A stretch of 20,838 nucleotides of DNA from MESE01 sp036675035 (lineage in GTDB: Bacteria; Pseudomonadota; Gammaproteobacteria; Burkholderiales; Burkholderiaceae_D): positions 1 to 20,838 of the forward strand of contig JAKFFO010000203.1 of the NCBI GenBank assembly GCA_036675035.1, written 5' to 3'. Below are positions 1 through 10,438 of this stretch, piece after piece. Made by a program: the position numbers and the translations under genes. Every line of letters begins with the position of its first letter. The stretch's first letter is position 1. The notes below the pieces were generated by a model. The model searched no databases and was not told where the DNA came from. It saw nothing but the letters and a program-made list of their open reading frames with translations.

Positions 1-30
1 ATTGATGCACAAAAAACAGGCAGCAAGCGG

Positions 31-46
31 TGGCACGCATTCTGCT
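31..46 (+). promoter_or_regulatory. sigma-54 (RpoN) promoter of the urt-ure operon
   Basis: TGGCACGCATTCTGCT matches the -24/-12 consensus TGGCACGNNNNTTGCT at every defined position except one (C for T before the -12 GC). The GG and GC elements are exactly 10 nt apart, as required. Transcription would start near 57-58, giving a leader of about 50 nt to urtA. Such promoters are activated by enhancer proteins such as NtrC under nitrogen limitation, which fits urea import and urease. A degenerate NtrC-like 17-mer (6-22, TGCAC...GGCA) lies just upstream but is closer than usual. The normal enhancer region is outside the window. Confidence 0.8.
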
Positions 47-107
47 AATACTGTTTCCGCGAACCATCGCACTGTTATCCAGACCCACATTAACCGTAGG
101 AGCAACT

Positions 108-1361
108 ATGTCCCGTCGCACCCTTTTGAAAGCGACCGCTGCCGGCGCTTTGACCCTTGTCGCTTCCGCGTGGATGCCGCAAGCAATGGCCGCCGATACC
201 ATCAAGGTCGGCATTCTTCATTCGCTGTCCGGCACGATGGCGATTTCAGAAACCTCGTTGAAAGATGTGGCGTTGATGACGATCGAAGAGATCAATGCCA
301 AAGGCGGCGTGATGGGCAGGAAGCTTGAGCCGGTGATTGTCGACCCCGCGTCGAACTGGCCGCTGTTCGCAGAAAAGGCACGTCAGCTGATTGCGCAGGA
401 CAAGGTCGCCGTAGTATTCGGCTGCTGGACATCGGTATCGCGCAAGTCGGTCCTGCCGGTATTCAAGGAACTCAACAGCCTGCTGTTCTACCCGGTCCAG
501 TATGAAGGCGAAGAGCTGGAAAAAAATGTGTTCTACACCGGTGCCGCACCGAACCAGCAAGCAATTCCCGCTACCGAATACCTGATGTCGAAAGAAGGCG
601 GCGGCGCCAAGCGCTTCGTGCTGCTCGGCACCGACTATGTGTATCCGCGCACCACCAACAAGATTCTGCGTGCGTTCCTCAAATCCAAAGGCGTGGCTGA
701 CAAGGATATCGACGAGGTGTACACGCCGTTCGGTCATTCCGACTATCAAACCATCGTCGCCAACATCAAGAAATTTTCCGCGGGCGGCAAGACCGCAGTG
801 ATCTCCACCATTAACGGCGACTCCAACGTACCGTTCTACAAGGAACTCGGAAATGCTGGCCTGAAAGCGACTGATGTACCCGTCGTCGCGTTCTCGGTCG
901 GTGAAGAAGAGCTGCGCGGTGTCGACACGAAACCGCTGGTCGGTCATCTGGCGGCATGGAACTATTTCCAGTCCGTGAAGAATCCGGTCAACAACGACTT
1001 CATCAAGAAGTGGAAAGCCTACGCAGCGGCGAAGAAGCTACCGAACGCAGGCACGGTCGTCACCAACGACCCGATGGAAGCCACTTACGTCGGCATTCAC
1101 ATGTGGAAGCAGGCTGTCGAAAAGGCCAAGTCGACCGATACCGACAAAGTCATCGCGGCAATGGGTGGCCAGACCTTCAAGGCACCGTCCGGTTTCGAAC
1201 TGACGATGGACAAGAGCAATCACCACTTGCACAAGCCGGTAATGATCGGCGAGATCAAGGCTGACGGCCAGTTCAGCGTCGTCTGGAAAACCAAGGGCCC
1301 GATCCGCGCGCAGCCATGGAGTCCTTTCATTGCCGGCAACGAAGGCAAGCAGGCGATGTAA
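108..1361 (+). CDS. urtA: Urea ABC transporter, periplasmic substrate-binding protein UrtA
   Basis: Encodes the periplasmic urea-binding protein of the UrtABCDE importer, 417 aa, usual length for the family. The start at 108 is chosen because AGGAG (98-102) lies 5 nt upstream and the protein then begins with a signal peptide. That peptide carries a twin-arginine-like motif (SRRTLLK, residues 2-8), a hydrophobic stretch and an A-M-A cleavage site near residue 28. An upstream in-frame ATG at 30 lies inside the promoter and is rejected. The mature part has the type I periplasmic-binding fold typical of Leu/Ile/Val/amide receptors: KVGILHSLSGTMAISE at its start, then a GCWTSVSRKSVLP segment. It is the first gene after the sigma-54 promoter. 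A 166-bp gap with a hairpin separates it from urtB. Confidence 0.95.
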   Translation: MSRRTLLKATAAGALTLVASAWMPQAMAADTIKVGILHSLSGTMAISETSLKDVALMTIEEINAKGGVMGRKLEPVIVDPASNWPLFAEKARQLIAQDKVAVVFGCWTSVSRKSVLPVFKELNSLLFYPVQYEGEELEKNVFYTGAAPNQQAIPATEYLMSKEGGGAKRFVLLGTDYVYPRTTNKILRAFLKSKGVADKDIDEVYTPFGHSDYQTIVANIKKFSAGGKTAVISTINGDSNVPFYKELGNAGLKATDVPVVAFSVGEEELRGVDTKPLVGHLAAWNYFQSVKNPVNNDFIKKWKAYAAAKKLPNAGTVVTNDPMEATYVGIHMWKQAVEKAKSTDTDKVIAAMGGQTFKAPSGFELTMDKSNHHLHKPVMIGEIKADGQFSVVWKTKGPIRAQPWSPFIAGNEGKQAM

Positions 1362-1420
1362 TGGACCTGCTTTTCCGTTCTTCATGATCGGGAAAGCACG
1401 AAGCGCAATTCGCAGTACCG

Positions 1421-1463
1421 GCCGGGGCGTGGCACCTTCTCCTTCCATACTCCGGCTTTTTTT
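1421..1463 (+). terminator. Possible attenuating terminator between urtA and urtB
   Basis: GCCGGGG (1421-1427) can pair with CTCCGGC (1450-1456), giving a 7-bp stem with one G-U pair. It is followed directly by seven T residues (1457-1463). The 22-nt loop is long, so termination is likely partial. The position, just after the gene for the binding protein, fits the common need for more receptor than membrane components. Readthrough must occur, because no convincing promoter precedes urtB. This is inference from the sequence only. Confidence 0.45.
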
Positions 1464-1527
1464 CGCCTGCATGTTTCGGAAATTCCGCCCTGCTCGCCTT
1501 GAACGATTTCAATCAACGATTTCAACA

Positions 1528-3132
1528 ATGAGATTCTTTGCCAAATTACTTGCGATCGGATTGTTATGTGCTCAATCGATAGCCGCACATGCTGCGATCG
1601 ATGTGGCGCTGTTGCAGCAACTGGCCGGAGATGACTCCGACAGCCGCATCGAAGCCGTCGGCCGGATTGCCGCACTGGCCAATGACGACGCGCTCAGGAT
1701 CATCACTGCGATACAAGACGAGACGCTGTACATCACGCCCGACCGCAAAGTATTCATTATCGATGGCGGCCAGGCATTCGATCCGGCATCGGACAAGACC
1801 GTTGCCGTCCCCGACGATGCCGAGGGCATCATGATCAACAACCGCTTGCGCAATGCAGTCAGCGCGGCACTTTCCGGATTCCAGTTATTTTCGCAAGATC
1901 CCGCAATACGTTTAGCCGCAGCGCATGAATTGCAACAGCGTGCCACGCTCGAACAGGGGCCATTGATCAGCAAGGCGCTGGCAAACGAAACCGATCCCGT
2001 GATCAGATCGGTACTGAAACTGGCAGAGGCGAACGTCAACCTCCAATCGCCGGATGCCGCCGCCCGCAAAGCGGCGCTCAAGGCATTGGCCGAGACCACG
2101 GACGCCAGCCTGAAGCCGGTGCTCCTGGGAATGCTGGCTAAAAATTCCGACGGCAATTATGTTGAGCCGGATGCAGACGTACGCGCCGAAGCCGCCAGCA
2201 CATTGCGCGCACTCAATGGGCGTATCGCACGCGCCGAGTTTGCCGGCAATCTCTTTTACGGCATTTCGCTCGGCAGCGTACTGCTGCTGGCGGCGCTGGG
2301 CCTTGCGATCACGTTCGGCCTGATGGGTATCATCAATATGGCACATGGCGAATTGCTGATGATCGGCGCATACACCACCTATGTCTGCCAGCTGTTGTTC
2401 AGAAACTATTTTCCCGGCGCGATCGATGCGTATTTGCTGGTTGCGCTTCCTGCCGCCTTCATCGTCGCCGGTTCAGTCGGCATCGCGCTGGAACGCAGCG
2501 TGATCCGCTGGCTGTACGGCCGGCCGTTGGAAACACTGCTTGCCACCTGGGGTATCAGTCTGATCCTGATGCAAACCGTGCGCACGATATTCGGCGCACA
2601 GAACGTCGAAGTTTCCAACCCTTCATGGATGTCGGGCGGCGTCACGGTGCTCGGGTCGCTGGTGCTGTCGTACAACCGCATCGTGATCCTATTCTTCGCT
2701 TTCTTCGTGGTCGTCGCCGTGTGGCTGATCCTGAACAAGACGCGCCTCGGATTGTTCGTGCGCGCCGTCACGCAGAATCGGCGCATGGCCGACTGTGCCG
2801 GCGTATCGACCGGCAAGGTCGACATGATGACTTTCGGGCTCGGCTCAGGCATCGCTGGACTGGGCGGCGTCGCACTTTCCCAGCTCGGCAACGTAGGCCC
2901 CGACCTCGGCCAGAACTACATCATCGATTCATTCATGGTGGTAGTGCTCGGTGGCGTCGGCCAGCTGGCCGGCACCGTCATCGCTGCGCTGGGGCTGGGC
3001 GGCATCAACAAGTTCCTGGAACCCTATTCCGGCGCAGTACTCGCCAAAATCGCGATCCTGATGTTCATCATCATTTTCATCCAGAAACGCCCGCAAGGCT
3101 TGTTTGCGTTGAAAGGAAGGAGTGTCGAATGA
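1528..3132 (+). CDS. urtB: Urea ABC transporter, permease UrtB
   Basis: LivH-type inner-membrane permease of the urea importer, 534 aa. The start at 1528 gives a classical signal sequence (MRFFAKLLAIGLLCAQSIAAHA); the open frame extends further upstream to 1330 but that part does not resemble the family. Residues about 25-235 form the soluble N-terminal extension characteristic of UrtB, rich in alanine helices. Residues about 240-530 are the permease, with the conserved GLMGIINMAHGELLMIGAY segment near 264-282 and the ABC-contact stretch around the VTQNRRMADCAGVST segment. There is no clear Shine-Dalgarno; a 13-bp-period direct repeat (AACGATTTCAA at 1502-1512 and 1515-1525) sits directly before the start. 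The stop overlaps the urtC start (ATGA). Confidence 0.93.
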   Translation: MRFFAKLLAIGLLCAQSIAAHAAIDVALLQQLAGDDSDSRIEAVGRIAALANDDALRIITAIQDETLYITPDRKVFIIDGGQAFDPASDKTVAVPDDAEGIMINNRLRNAVSAALSGFQLFSQDPAIRLAAAHELQQRATLEQGPLISKALANETDPVIRSVLKLAEANVNLQSPDAAARKAALKALAETTDASLKPVLLGMLAKNSDGNYVEPDADVRAEAASTLRALNGRIARAEFAGNLFYGISLGSVLLLAALGLAITFGLMGIINMAHGELLMIGAYTTYVCQLLFRNYFPGAIDAYLLVALPAAFIVAGSVGIALERSVIRWLYGRPLETLLATWGISLILMQTVRTIFGAQNVEVSNPSWMSGGVTVLGSLVLSYNRIVILFFAFFVVVAVWLILNKTRLGLFVRAVTQNRRMADCAGVSTGKVDMMTFGLGSGIAGLGGVALSQLGNVGPDLGQNYIIDSFMVVVLGGVGQLAGTVIAALGLGGINKFLEPYSGAVLAKIAILMFIIIFIQKRPQGLFALKGRSVE

Positions 3133-4268
3133 AGCCGATCGAAATGAATCCGAGCCTGATGCCGCAGGAACAATCGATGCCAACGCCATCAACACTGTTC
3201 TCGCGCCCGGCATGGAGCGGCATCGTGGTCTGCGCCATCGTACTGGCATTGCTGCCTGTGTTCAATCTGTCGTTTCCTGTCGACCATCCACTGCATATTT
3301 CCAGCTTTACCGTCGCATTGATCGGCAAGTTCATGTGCTATGCGATGGCGGCGCTGGCGCTCGACCTGGTATGGGGCTACACAGGCATCCTGTCGCTCGG
3401 CCATGGCGTGTTCTTTGCGCTCGGCGGCTATGCACACGGCATGTACCTGATGCGGTCGATCGGAACCGACGGCGTGTACCAAAGCCACCTGCCGGATTTC
3501 ATGATCTTCCTGGACTGGAAGGCTTATCCGTGGTTCTGGTCGTTCACCGACAATTTCTGGTACGCGATGGCGCTGGTGGTGCTGGTGCCCGGAACACTGG
3601 CATTCGTGTTCGGTTATTTTGCATTCCGCTCGCGCATCAAGGGCGTGTATTTTTCGATCATCACCCAGGCGATGACCTTCGCCTTCATGCTGCTGTTTTT
3701 CCGCAACGATACCGGCTTCGGCGGCAACAACGGCTTCACCGATTTCAAGCGCATTCTCGGTTTCACGATCACCGAGCCCGCCACCAAGGCGGCGCTGTAC
3801 CTGGTCACGCTGGCAATGCTGCTCGGTGCGCTGTTCCTGTGCCGCTGGATCGTCACTTCCAAGCTCGGACGCGTGCTGCAGGCGGTACGCGATTCGGAAT
3901 CGCGCCTGATGTTCATCGGTTACAACCCGCTCTGGTTCAAGCTGTTCGTATGGACCCTGTCTGCGGTGTTGTGCGGCATCGCCGGCGCGCTGTACGTGCC
4001 GCAGGTCGGCATCATCAACCCGTCGGAGATGTCGGCAGCCAATTCGATTGAAATGGTGATCTGGACCGCAGTCGGCGGACGCGGCTCGCTGATCGGGCCG
4101 ATCATCGGCGCGTTTTCGGTGAACGGACTCAAGAGCTGGTTTACCGGCGCATTCCCGGATCTGTGGCTGTTTGCATTGGGATTGCTGTTCATCCTGGTCA
4201 CCCTGTTCATGCCACAGGGAATCGTCGGATTGTTCAAGAAACTGCAACGGAATCGGGAGGCACCATGA
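3129..4268 (+). CDS. urtC: Urea ABC transporter, permease UrtC
   Basis: LivM-type second permease subunit of the urea importer, 379 aa. The start at 3129 overlaps the urtB stop by 4 bp and follows GGAAGGAG-like purines (3114-3121). Hydrophobic segments begin at about residue 25 (SGIVVCAIVLALLPVF) and continue to the C-terminus, which is LFMPQGIVGLFKK. The conserved segment LDLVWGYTGILSLGHGVFF and the coupling region RVLQAVRDSESRLMFIGYNP are present. It pairs with UrtB to form the channel that receives urea from UrtA. The 3' end overlaps urtD by ATGA, so the two are probably translationally coupled. Confidence 0.94.
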   Translation: MKPIEMNPSLMPQEQSMPTPSTLFSRPAWSGIVVCAIVLALLPVFNLSFPVDHPLHISSFTVALIGKFMCYAMAALALDLVWGYTGILSLGHGVFFALGGYAHGMYLMRSIGTDGVYQSHLPDFMIFLDWKAYPWFWSFTDNFWYAMALVVLVPGTLAFVFGYFAFRSRIKGVYFSIITQAMTFAFMLLFFRNDTGFGGNNGFTDFKRILGFTITEPATKAALYLVTLAMLLGALFLCRWIVTSKLGRVLQAVRDSESRLMFIGYNPLWFKLFVWTLSAVLCGIAGALYVPQVGIINPSEMSAANSIEMVIWTAVGGRGSLIGPIIGAFSVNGLKSWFTGAFPDLWLFALGLLFILVTLFMPQGIVGLFKKLQRNREAP

Positions 4269-5110
4269 GCGAAGTCTTGCAGCCCGGCGGTCGCATCGCC
4301 AGCGAAGAACACAGTGAACAAGGCACATCGTATGGGCGCGTCAGAAGCGACGGCGTGGACACCACGCACGGCGCGATCCTGTATCTCGAAGAAATCACGG
4401 TGTCGTTTGACGGTTTCAAGGCACTCAACAAACTGAGCCTGGATATTTCGGTCGGCGAATTGCGCTGCATCATCGGCCCCAACGGCGCCGGGAAAACCAC
4501 GATGATGGATGTCATCACCGGCAAGACGCGACCCACATCCGGCACGGTATTTTTTGGCCAGACCATCGACCTGACCAGCATGGCGGAATACGAGATCGCC
4601 CATGCCGGCATCGGCCGGAAGTTCCAGCGCCCCACCGTATTCGAGCAGCATACGGTTTTTGAAAACCTTGAGCTGGCAATGAAGATGAACAAGCGGGTGC
4701 AACCGACCTTGTTCTTCCGGCTGTCGTCAGAGCAGAAAGGCAAGATCGACGAAATCCTGAAACTGATTCGCCTGAACGGTGCGGAAAATCGGCTCGCGGG
4801 CTTGCTGTCGCACGGCCAGAAGCAGTGGCTGGAAATCGGCATGCTGCTGATGCAGGAGCCGCAACTGCTCCTGCTGGATGAACCGGTAGCGGGCATGTCG
4901 GATGCTGAAACCGCGCGGACCGCTGAATTGCTTGACGAATTGCGCGGCAAGCATTCGATTGTCGTGGTCGAGCACGACATGGCGTTCGTGACTGAAATAG
5001 CGCGGACCGGCAAAGTCACCGTCTTGCATGAAGGATCGGTGCTATCGGAAGGCACGATGCAGAAAGTGCAGAACGATGAGCGCGTCATTGAAGTGTACCT
5101 GGGACGATGA
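4265..5110 (+). CDS. urtD: Urea ABC transporter, ATP-binding protein UrtD
   Basis: LivG-type cytoplasmic ATPase of the urea importer, 281 aa. Walker A is GPNGAGKT (71-78), the signature is LSHGQ (181-185) and Walker B is LLLLDEP (201-207), with the switch histidine in VVVEHDM (about 234-239). LSHGQ instead of LSGGQ is usual for UrtD proteins. The first 35 or so residues are a hydrophilic extension before the ABC fold. The start overlaps the urtC stop and is preceded by GGGAGG (4256-4261). It is followed after 11 bp by urtE; the two ATPases probably act as a heterodimer. Confidence 0.94.
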   Translation: MSEVLQPGGRIASEEHSEQGTSYGRVRSDGVDTTHGAILYLEEITVSFDGFKALNKLSLDISVGELRCIIGPNGAGKTTMMDVITGKTRPTSGTVFFGQTIDLTSMAEYEIAHAGIGRKFQRPTVFEQHTVFENLELAMKMNKRVQPTLFFRLSSEQKGKIDEILKLIRLNGAENRLAGLLSHGQKQWLEIGMLLMQEPQLLLLDEPVAGMSDAETARTAELLDELRGKHSIVVVEHDMAFVTEIARTGKVTVLHEGSVLSEGTMQKVQNDERVIEVYLGR

Positions 5111-5121
5111 TCGGATAAAAC

Positions 5122-5820
5122 ATGTTGAACGTTAATGAAATCGACCAGTACTACGGTTCATCGCACACACTGCGCGGCGTGTCGCTGTCGGTTGAAAAAG
5201 GTCAGTGCATGGCACTGCTGGGTCGAAACGGTGTCGGAAAAACCACCTTGCTCAAATGCCTGATGGGCGTGCTGCCGACAGCAAAGGGAAAAGTGACATT
5301 GGAACATCGCGACATCACCAGACTGAAACCGCACCAGCGGGCATCGCTGGGCATCGCCTATGTGCCGCAGGGTCGTGAAATATTCGCGCGGCTGACCGTT
5401 GAAGAAAATCTGCTGATGGGAATGGCGACCAGGCCGGGCAAGAAAGCGTCGAAGATCAAAGGTGAAATTTACGAATTATTTCCCGTTCTGAAGGAAATGC
5501 TCGGGCGCCGGGGCGGCGACTTGTCCGGCGGACAGCAGCAGCAGCTGGCGATCGCACGCGCCCTGCTCGCGGAGCCGAAACTGATCATTCTGGACGAACC
5601 GACCGAAGGCATTCAACCATCGATCATCAAGGATATCGAGCGTGTGATCCGGTTACTGCGCGCGCGCGGCGACATCGGCATCCTGTTGTGCGAACAGTAT
5701 TTCGATTTCGCGCACGCGCTGGCCGATAAATTCATCGTCCTGTCGCGCGGCGAAGTGGTCGCGTCCGGATCACAGCATGAAATGAACGGCGATGATGTGA
5801 AGCGGCATCTGGCCGTCTGA
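5122..5820 (+). CDS. urtE: Urea ABC transporter, ATP-binding protein UrtE
   Basis: LivF-type ATPase, 232 aa, the second nucleotide-binding subunit of the urea importer. Walker A is GRNGVGKT (34-41), the signature is LSGGQ (134-138) and Walker B is LIILDEP (154-160). The switch position reads LLCEQY, with Gln in place of His, as is usual in the LivF branch. The ATG at 5122 gives the usual N-terminus (MLNVNEIDQYYGSSHTLRGV). Only seven bases separate its stop from ureD, so transporter and enzyme genes are almost certainly co-transcribed. Confidence 0.94.
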   Translation: MLNVNEIDQYYGSSHTLRGVSLSVEKGQCMALLGRNGVGKTTLLKCLMGVLPTAKGKVTLEHRDITRLKPHQRASLGIAYVPQGREIFARLTVEENLLMGMATRPGKKASKIKGEIYELFPVLKEMLGRRGGDLSGGQQQQLAIARALLAEPKLIILDEPTEGIQPSIIKDIERVIRLLRARGDIGILLCEQYFDFAHALADKFIVLSRGEVVASGSQHEMNGDDVKRHLAV

Positions 5821-5827
5821 TCACGCC

Positions 5828-6721
5828 ATGAAGAGACTCGCCGCCGAACCGGGCCCAGCCCCTGCATCAAACTTTGAAGATTCAAAGGCAGCAACAGATT
5901 GCGAAGCCCGTTTATCGCTTGGCTTCGCCGATGACGGCGGCACCACCCGACTGATCGAACGCAAGCATTTCGGTCCATTGCGGGTCCAAAAGGCGCTGTA
6001 CCCGGAGGGACCGGCAGTCTGCCATGCGATCGTGGTGCATCCGCCGGGCGGCGTGGTCGGCGGCGACGCGTTATCAATTTCGGCGCGCGTGGGCGCTGAC
6101 GCGCACGCGTTTATCACAACGCCCGGCGCCGCGAAATGGTATCGGGCAAACGGACAGGTATCGAAGCAGAGCATTCGGCTTGAAGTCGGCGCAAGCGCAA
6201 CACTGGAATGGCTGCCGCAAGAGACGATTTTCTTCGACGATGCCGATGTGCGGCTGGAGCAGTCGATTTCGCTTGCCGCTGATGCGGTATTTATCGGATG
6301 CGACATTCTTTGTTTCGGCCGGACCGCATCCGGTGAATCGTTCAACTCGGGACGAATTGCGCAGCGCATGTCGCTGCGGCGCGGTGGCAGACTGCTCTGG
6401 TTTGAACAGGGCGAGCTTCTGGGCGGAAGCGATGCAATGAAAAGTCCGCTCGGACTGGCTGGGAAAACCGTGTGCGCCACGCTTGTCGCCGCGGGCCGGC
6501 CGGTGAACGCGGCACTGCTGAACGCGATCCGGGACGACACGGGCAGTGCGTTGGACGGTACAGGCGGTTTTGGCGTTACACAACTGAAATCGGTGCTGAT
6601 TGCACGCTATCTTGGCGATTCAAGCGAAATTGCCAGGCATGTGATGACCTGCGTCTGGCAGCGACTGCGCCCGGAACTGCTGAATCGCGATGCAATGACG
6701 CCGCGGATCTGGAAAACCTGA
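5828..6721 (+). CDS. ureD: Urease accessory protein UreD
   Basis: Urease maturation protein, 297 aa. UreD binds apo-urease and, with UreF and UreG, forms the complex through which nickel and CO2 reach the active site. Family features seen are the GPLRVQKALYPEGPAVCHAIVVHPPGGVVGGD region (in pieces, about residues 49-78), TTPGAAKWYRA and WLPQETIFFDDA. The first 25 residues are a variable, probably disordered leader. It is the first gene of the ure block and begins 7 bp after urtE with no promoter space. There is no obvious Shine-Dalgarno, so coupling to urtE is likely. Confidence 0.93.
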   Translation: MKRLAAEPGPAPASNFEDSKAATDCEARLSLGFADDGGTTRLIERKHFGPLRVQKALYPEGPAVCHAIVVHPPGGVVGGDALSISARVGADAHAFITTPGAAKWYRANGQVSKQSIRLEVGASATLEWLPQETIFFDDADVRLEQSISLAADAVFIGCDILCFGRTASGESFNSGRIAQRMSLRRGGRLLWFEQGELLGGSDAMKSPLGLAGKTVCATLVAAGRPVNAALLNAIRDDTGSALDGTGGFGVTQLKSVLIARYLGDSSEIARHVMTCVWQRLRPELLNRDAMTPRIWKT

Positions 6722-6757
6722 GTACGGAAAACTTGAACAGTGGCACAGGAGAGCTGA

Positions 6758-7060
6758 ATGGATTTGACACCACGCGAAAAAGACAAGCTGCTGATCTTCA
6801 CTGCCGCACTGCTTGCGGAGCGGCGCAAGGCGCGCGGCGTAAAGCTCAATTATCCGGAAGCGGTCGCATTGATCAGCGCTGCGATCATGGAAGGCGCGCG
6901 CGATGGAAAGACGGTGGCGGAACTGATGTCAGAAGGAACCGCGATTCTTGCCCGTGGCGACGTGATGGACGGCATTCCGGAAATGATCCCGGATATCCAG
7001 GTCGAAGCGACGTTCCCGGACGGCACCAAGCTGGTAACCGTGCACCATCCAATTCCATAA
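6758..7060 (+). CDS. ureA: Urease subunit gamma UreA
   Basis: Smallest structural subunit of urease, 100 aa, exactly the usual length. It starts MDLTPREKDKLLIFTAALLA and contains the conserved RRKARGVKLNYPEAVALI and VEATFPDGTKLVTVHHPI segments at the expected places. A strong AGGAG (6747-6751) precedes the ATG by 6 nt, fitting the need for much structural protein. With UreB and UreC it forms the (alpha-beta-gamma)3 enzyme. Gamma and beta are separate genes here, unlike the fused form of Helicobacter. Confidence 0.97.
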   Translation: MDLTPREKDKLLIFTAALLAERRKARGVKLNYPEAVALISAAIMEGARDGKTVAELMSEGTAILARGDVMDGIPEMIPDIQVEATFPDGTKLVTVHHPIP

Positions 7061-7069
7061 AGGCCCATG

Positions 7070-7386
7070 ATGACTCCAGGCGAAATGCTGATCGACGACG
7101 GCGACATCGAACTTAACGTCGGACGCGAGACTGTCCAGATCAAAGTCGCGAACAGCGGCGACCGTCCGATCCAGGTCGGCTCCCATTTTCATTTTTATGA
7201 AGCCAATCCGGCATTGCAGTTCGACCGGCAGGCCGGGTACGGCATGCGCCTGAATATCGCGGCCGGAACGGCGGTCCGCTTCGAGCCAGGACAGCAGCGC
7301 ACCGTGGAACTGGTAGCGCTTGCGGGTGAGCGCAATGTGTACGGGTTCAGCGGCATGGTGATGGGTGCATTGAAAAGGGAATCGAC

Positions 7387-7390
<4 letters not shown>
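7070..7390 (+). CDS. ureB: Urease subunit beta UreB
   Basis: Structural beta subunit of urease, 106 aa from the ATG at 7070. Two ATGs stand back to back (7067 and 7070). The second is preferred because the AAGG run (to 7063) is then 6 nt away and the protein begins MTPGEM, like the M(I/T)PGE start of the family. The conserved stretch VGSHFHFYEANPALQFDR and the end FSGMVMGAL are present. It starts just after ureA, and its stop overlaps the ureC start (ATGA). Confidence 0.96.
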
Positions 7391-9150
<1,760 letters not shown>

Positions 9151-9207
9151 TCTTCCCACTGCCCGATCCAAATCCTGCGTTGATCTACAAATTGGAACAA
9201 TAAAGCG

Positions 9208-9741
9208 ATGCTCACACTCAATACGAAAATCGAATCGAATGACGCACCGGACGGCGAGCTCGTCCTCCCTTACGAGCTGCGCGAGAAAAGCCGTCTGCAT
9301 GCGCGCATGACAACCGGCGAGGAAGTTGCCGTCTTCACAGTGCGCGGCACAGTGTTGCGCCACGGCGATTTGCTCAGGGGCGATGACGGCCGCGTTGTGA
9401 AAATCATTGCGGCCGACGAAGCGACGTACCGCGTCGATTGCGCATCTTCGCGCGATCTGTTGCGCTGCGCGTTCCATCTCGGCAATCGGCATACGCAAGC
9501 ACAGGTCGGCGCCGACCCGGATTCCGGCTTCCTTCGCATCCGCAAGGATACGGTTTTGAAGGAAATGCTCGAAGGCCTGGGCGCGAAGGTAACCGAAGAG
9601 CAGGCGCCATTCGAGCCGGAGTCCGGCGCCTATGGCGGGCATCACCGCCACGGCGAAGAGCATCGCCACCCATTGGCACCGATTCCGGCGCGGCAGCGCA
9701 TCCATCGGCCCTCGGACACAGAAACGCAAACTGGCCGATGA
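9208..9741 (+). CDS. ureE: Urease accessory protein UreE (nickel carrier)
   Basis: Nickel metallochaperone that delivers Ni to the UreG-containing complex, 177 aa. The N-terminal domain (about 1-75) includes LPYELREKSRLHARMTTGEE and GTVLRHGDLL. The metal-binding domain contains the conserved AFHLGNRHTQAQV stretch (about 88-100) with its key histidine. The C-terminal tail is histidine-rich (GGHHRHGEEHRHP, about 142-154), the nickel-storing tail found in many but not all UreE proteins. It follows ureC after 57 bp, the largest gap inside the ure block, and its stop overlaps ureF by ATGA. Confidence 0.94.
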   Translation: MLTLNTKIESNDAPDGELVLPYELREKSRLHARMTTGEEVAVFTVRGTVLRHGDLLRGDDGRVVKIIAADEATYRVDCASSRDLLRCAFHLGNRHTQAQVGADPDSGFLRIRKDTVLKEMLEGLGAKVTEEQAPFEPESGAYGGHHRHGEEHRHPLAPIPARQRIHRPSDTETQTGR

Positions 9742-10418
9742 ACGCCGGTGCCCTTCTACAGTTGCTGCAACTGGTCAGCCCTTCGTTGCCGATCGGGGCA
9801 TACAGTTACTCGCAGGGGCTGGAGACTGCGATAGAAAAAGGATTGGTTAGCGATGAACGGTCTGCCCGCGATTGGATCGTCGGCACCTTGCATCTTGCAG
9901 TGGCGCGGTTTGACGCACCGATCCTGTGGCGCTTGTTGCACGCGTTCGACGAACGGGATGGTGCCGCGGTGACCGCATGGACCGAGTGTTTCCTCGCATC
10001 GCGCGATACCGCGGAGTTTCGCGCCGAGACGGTTCAAATGGGCTACTCGTTGGCCAGGTTGGTAGCGGACCTGCATATATCGGACGATGCGCTCCTGGCG
10101 CTATTGCAGGATCACGCCGAGATCCCTATGCCGGCCGCGCTTGCGTATGCGGCAGTCGCAATGGAGATTCCGCATCAGGCAGCCATGCTCGGAATGGTGT
10201 TTTCGTGGGCGGAAAACCAGGTATTGGTGTGCGTCAAATCGATACCGCTGGGGCAAGTGTCCGGACAACGCCTTCTGCTGTCGTTGAGGCCGGAGCTGGA
10301 AGCGGCCGCGCAGCATGCACAGGAACTGGCGGACGACGAATTGTGCAACTGGTCGCCCGGCCTGTCGCTGTTGTCGATGCAGCATGAAGTGCAATACAGC
10401 CGCCTCTATCGCTCTTGA
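9738..10418 (+). CDS. ureF: Urease accessory protein UreF
   Basis: Urease maturation protein, 226 aa, acting with UreD as the platform for UreG. The start at 9738 overlaps the ureE stop and gives the family-typical beginning LLQLLQLVSPSLPIGAYSYSQG (in pieces, residues 5-26). The frame stays open upstream to 9438, but that is a shadow of ureE. Other family segments are GLVSDERSARDWI and the C-terminal WSPGLSLLSMQHEVQYSRLYRS, which matches the conserved UreF end involved in UreG contact. Confidence 0.94.
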   Translation: MNAGALLQLLQLVSPSLPIGAYSYSQGLETAIEKGLVSDERSARDWIVGTLHLAVARFDAPILWRLLHAFDERDGAAVTAWTECFLASRDTAEFRAETVQMGYSLARLVADLHISDDALLALLQDHAEIPMPAALAYAAVAMEIPHQAAMLGMVFSWAENQVLVCVKSIPLGQVSGQRLLLSLRPELEAAAQHAQELADDELCNWSPGLSLLSMQHEVQYSRLYRS

Positions 10419-10438
10419 ACTTTTTGGAAATCAATCAG

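Noticed and set aside
6..22. NtrC-type binding site just upstream of the urtA promoter
   Set aside because: The left half matches but the right half is degraded, and it lies too close to the -24 element for a normal enhancer. Kept only as a remark on the promoter.
3189..4328. Long minus-strand open frame (379 codons) opposite urtC
   Set aside because: It is the shadow of a GC-rich gene, rich in Arg, Gln and His with no family features, while the plus strand encodes a clear permease.
6741..6755. TGGCAC before ureA, resembling a second sigma-54 promoter
   Set aside because: Ten bases after the GG there is CT, not GC, so the -12 element is absent. The site also overlaps the ureA Shine-Dalgarno.
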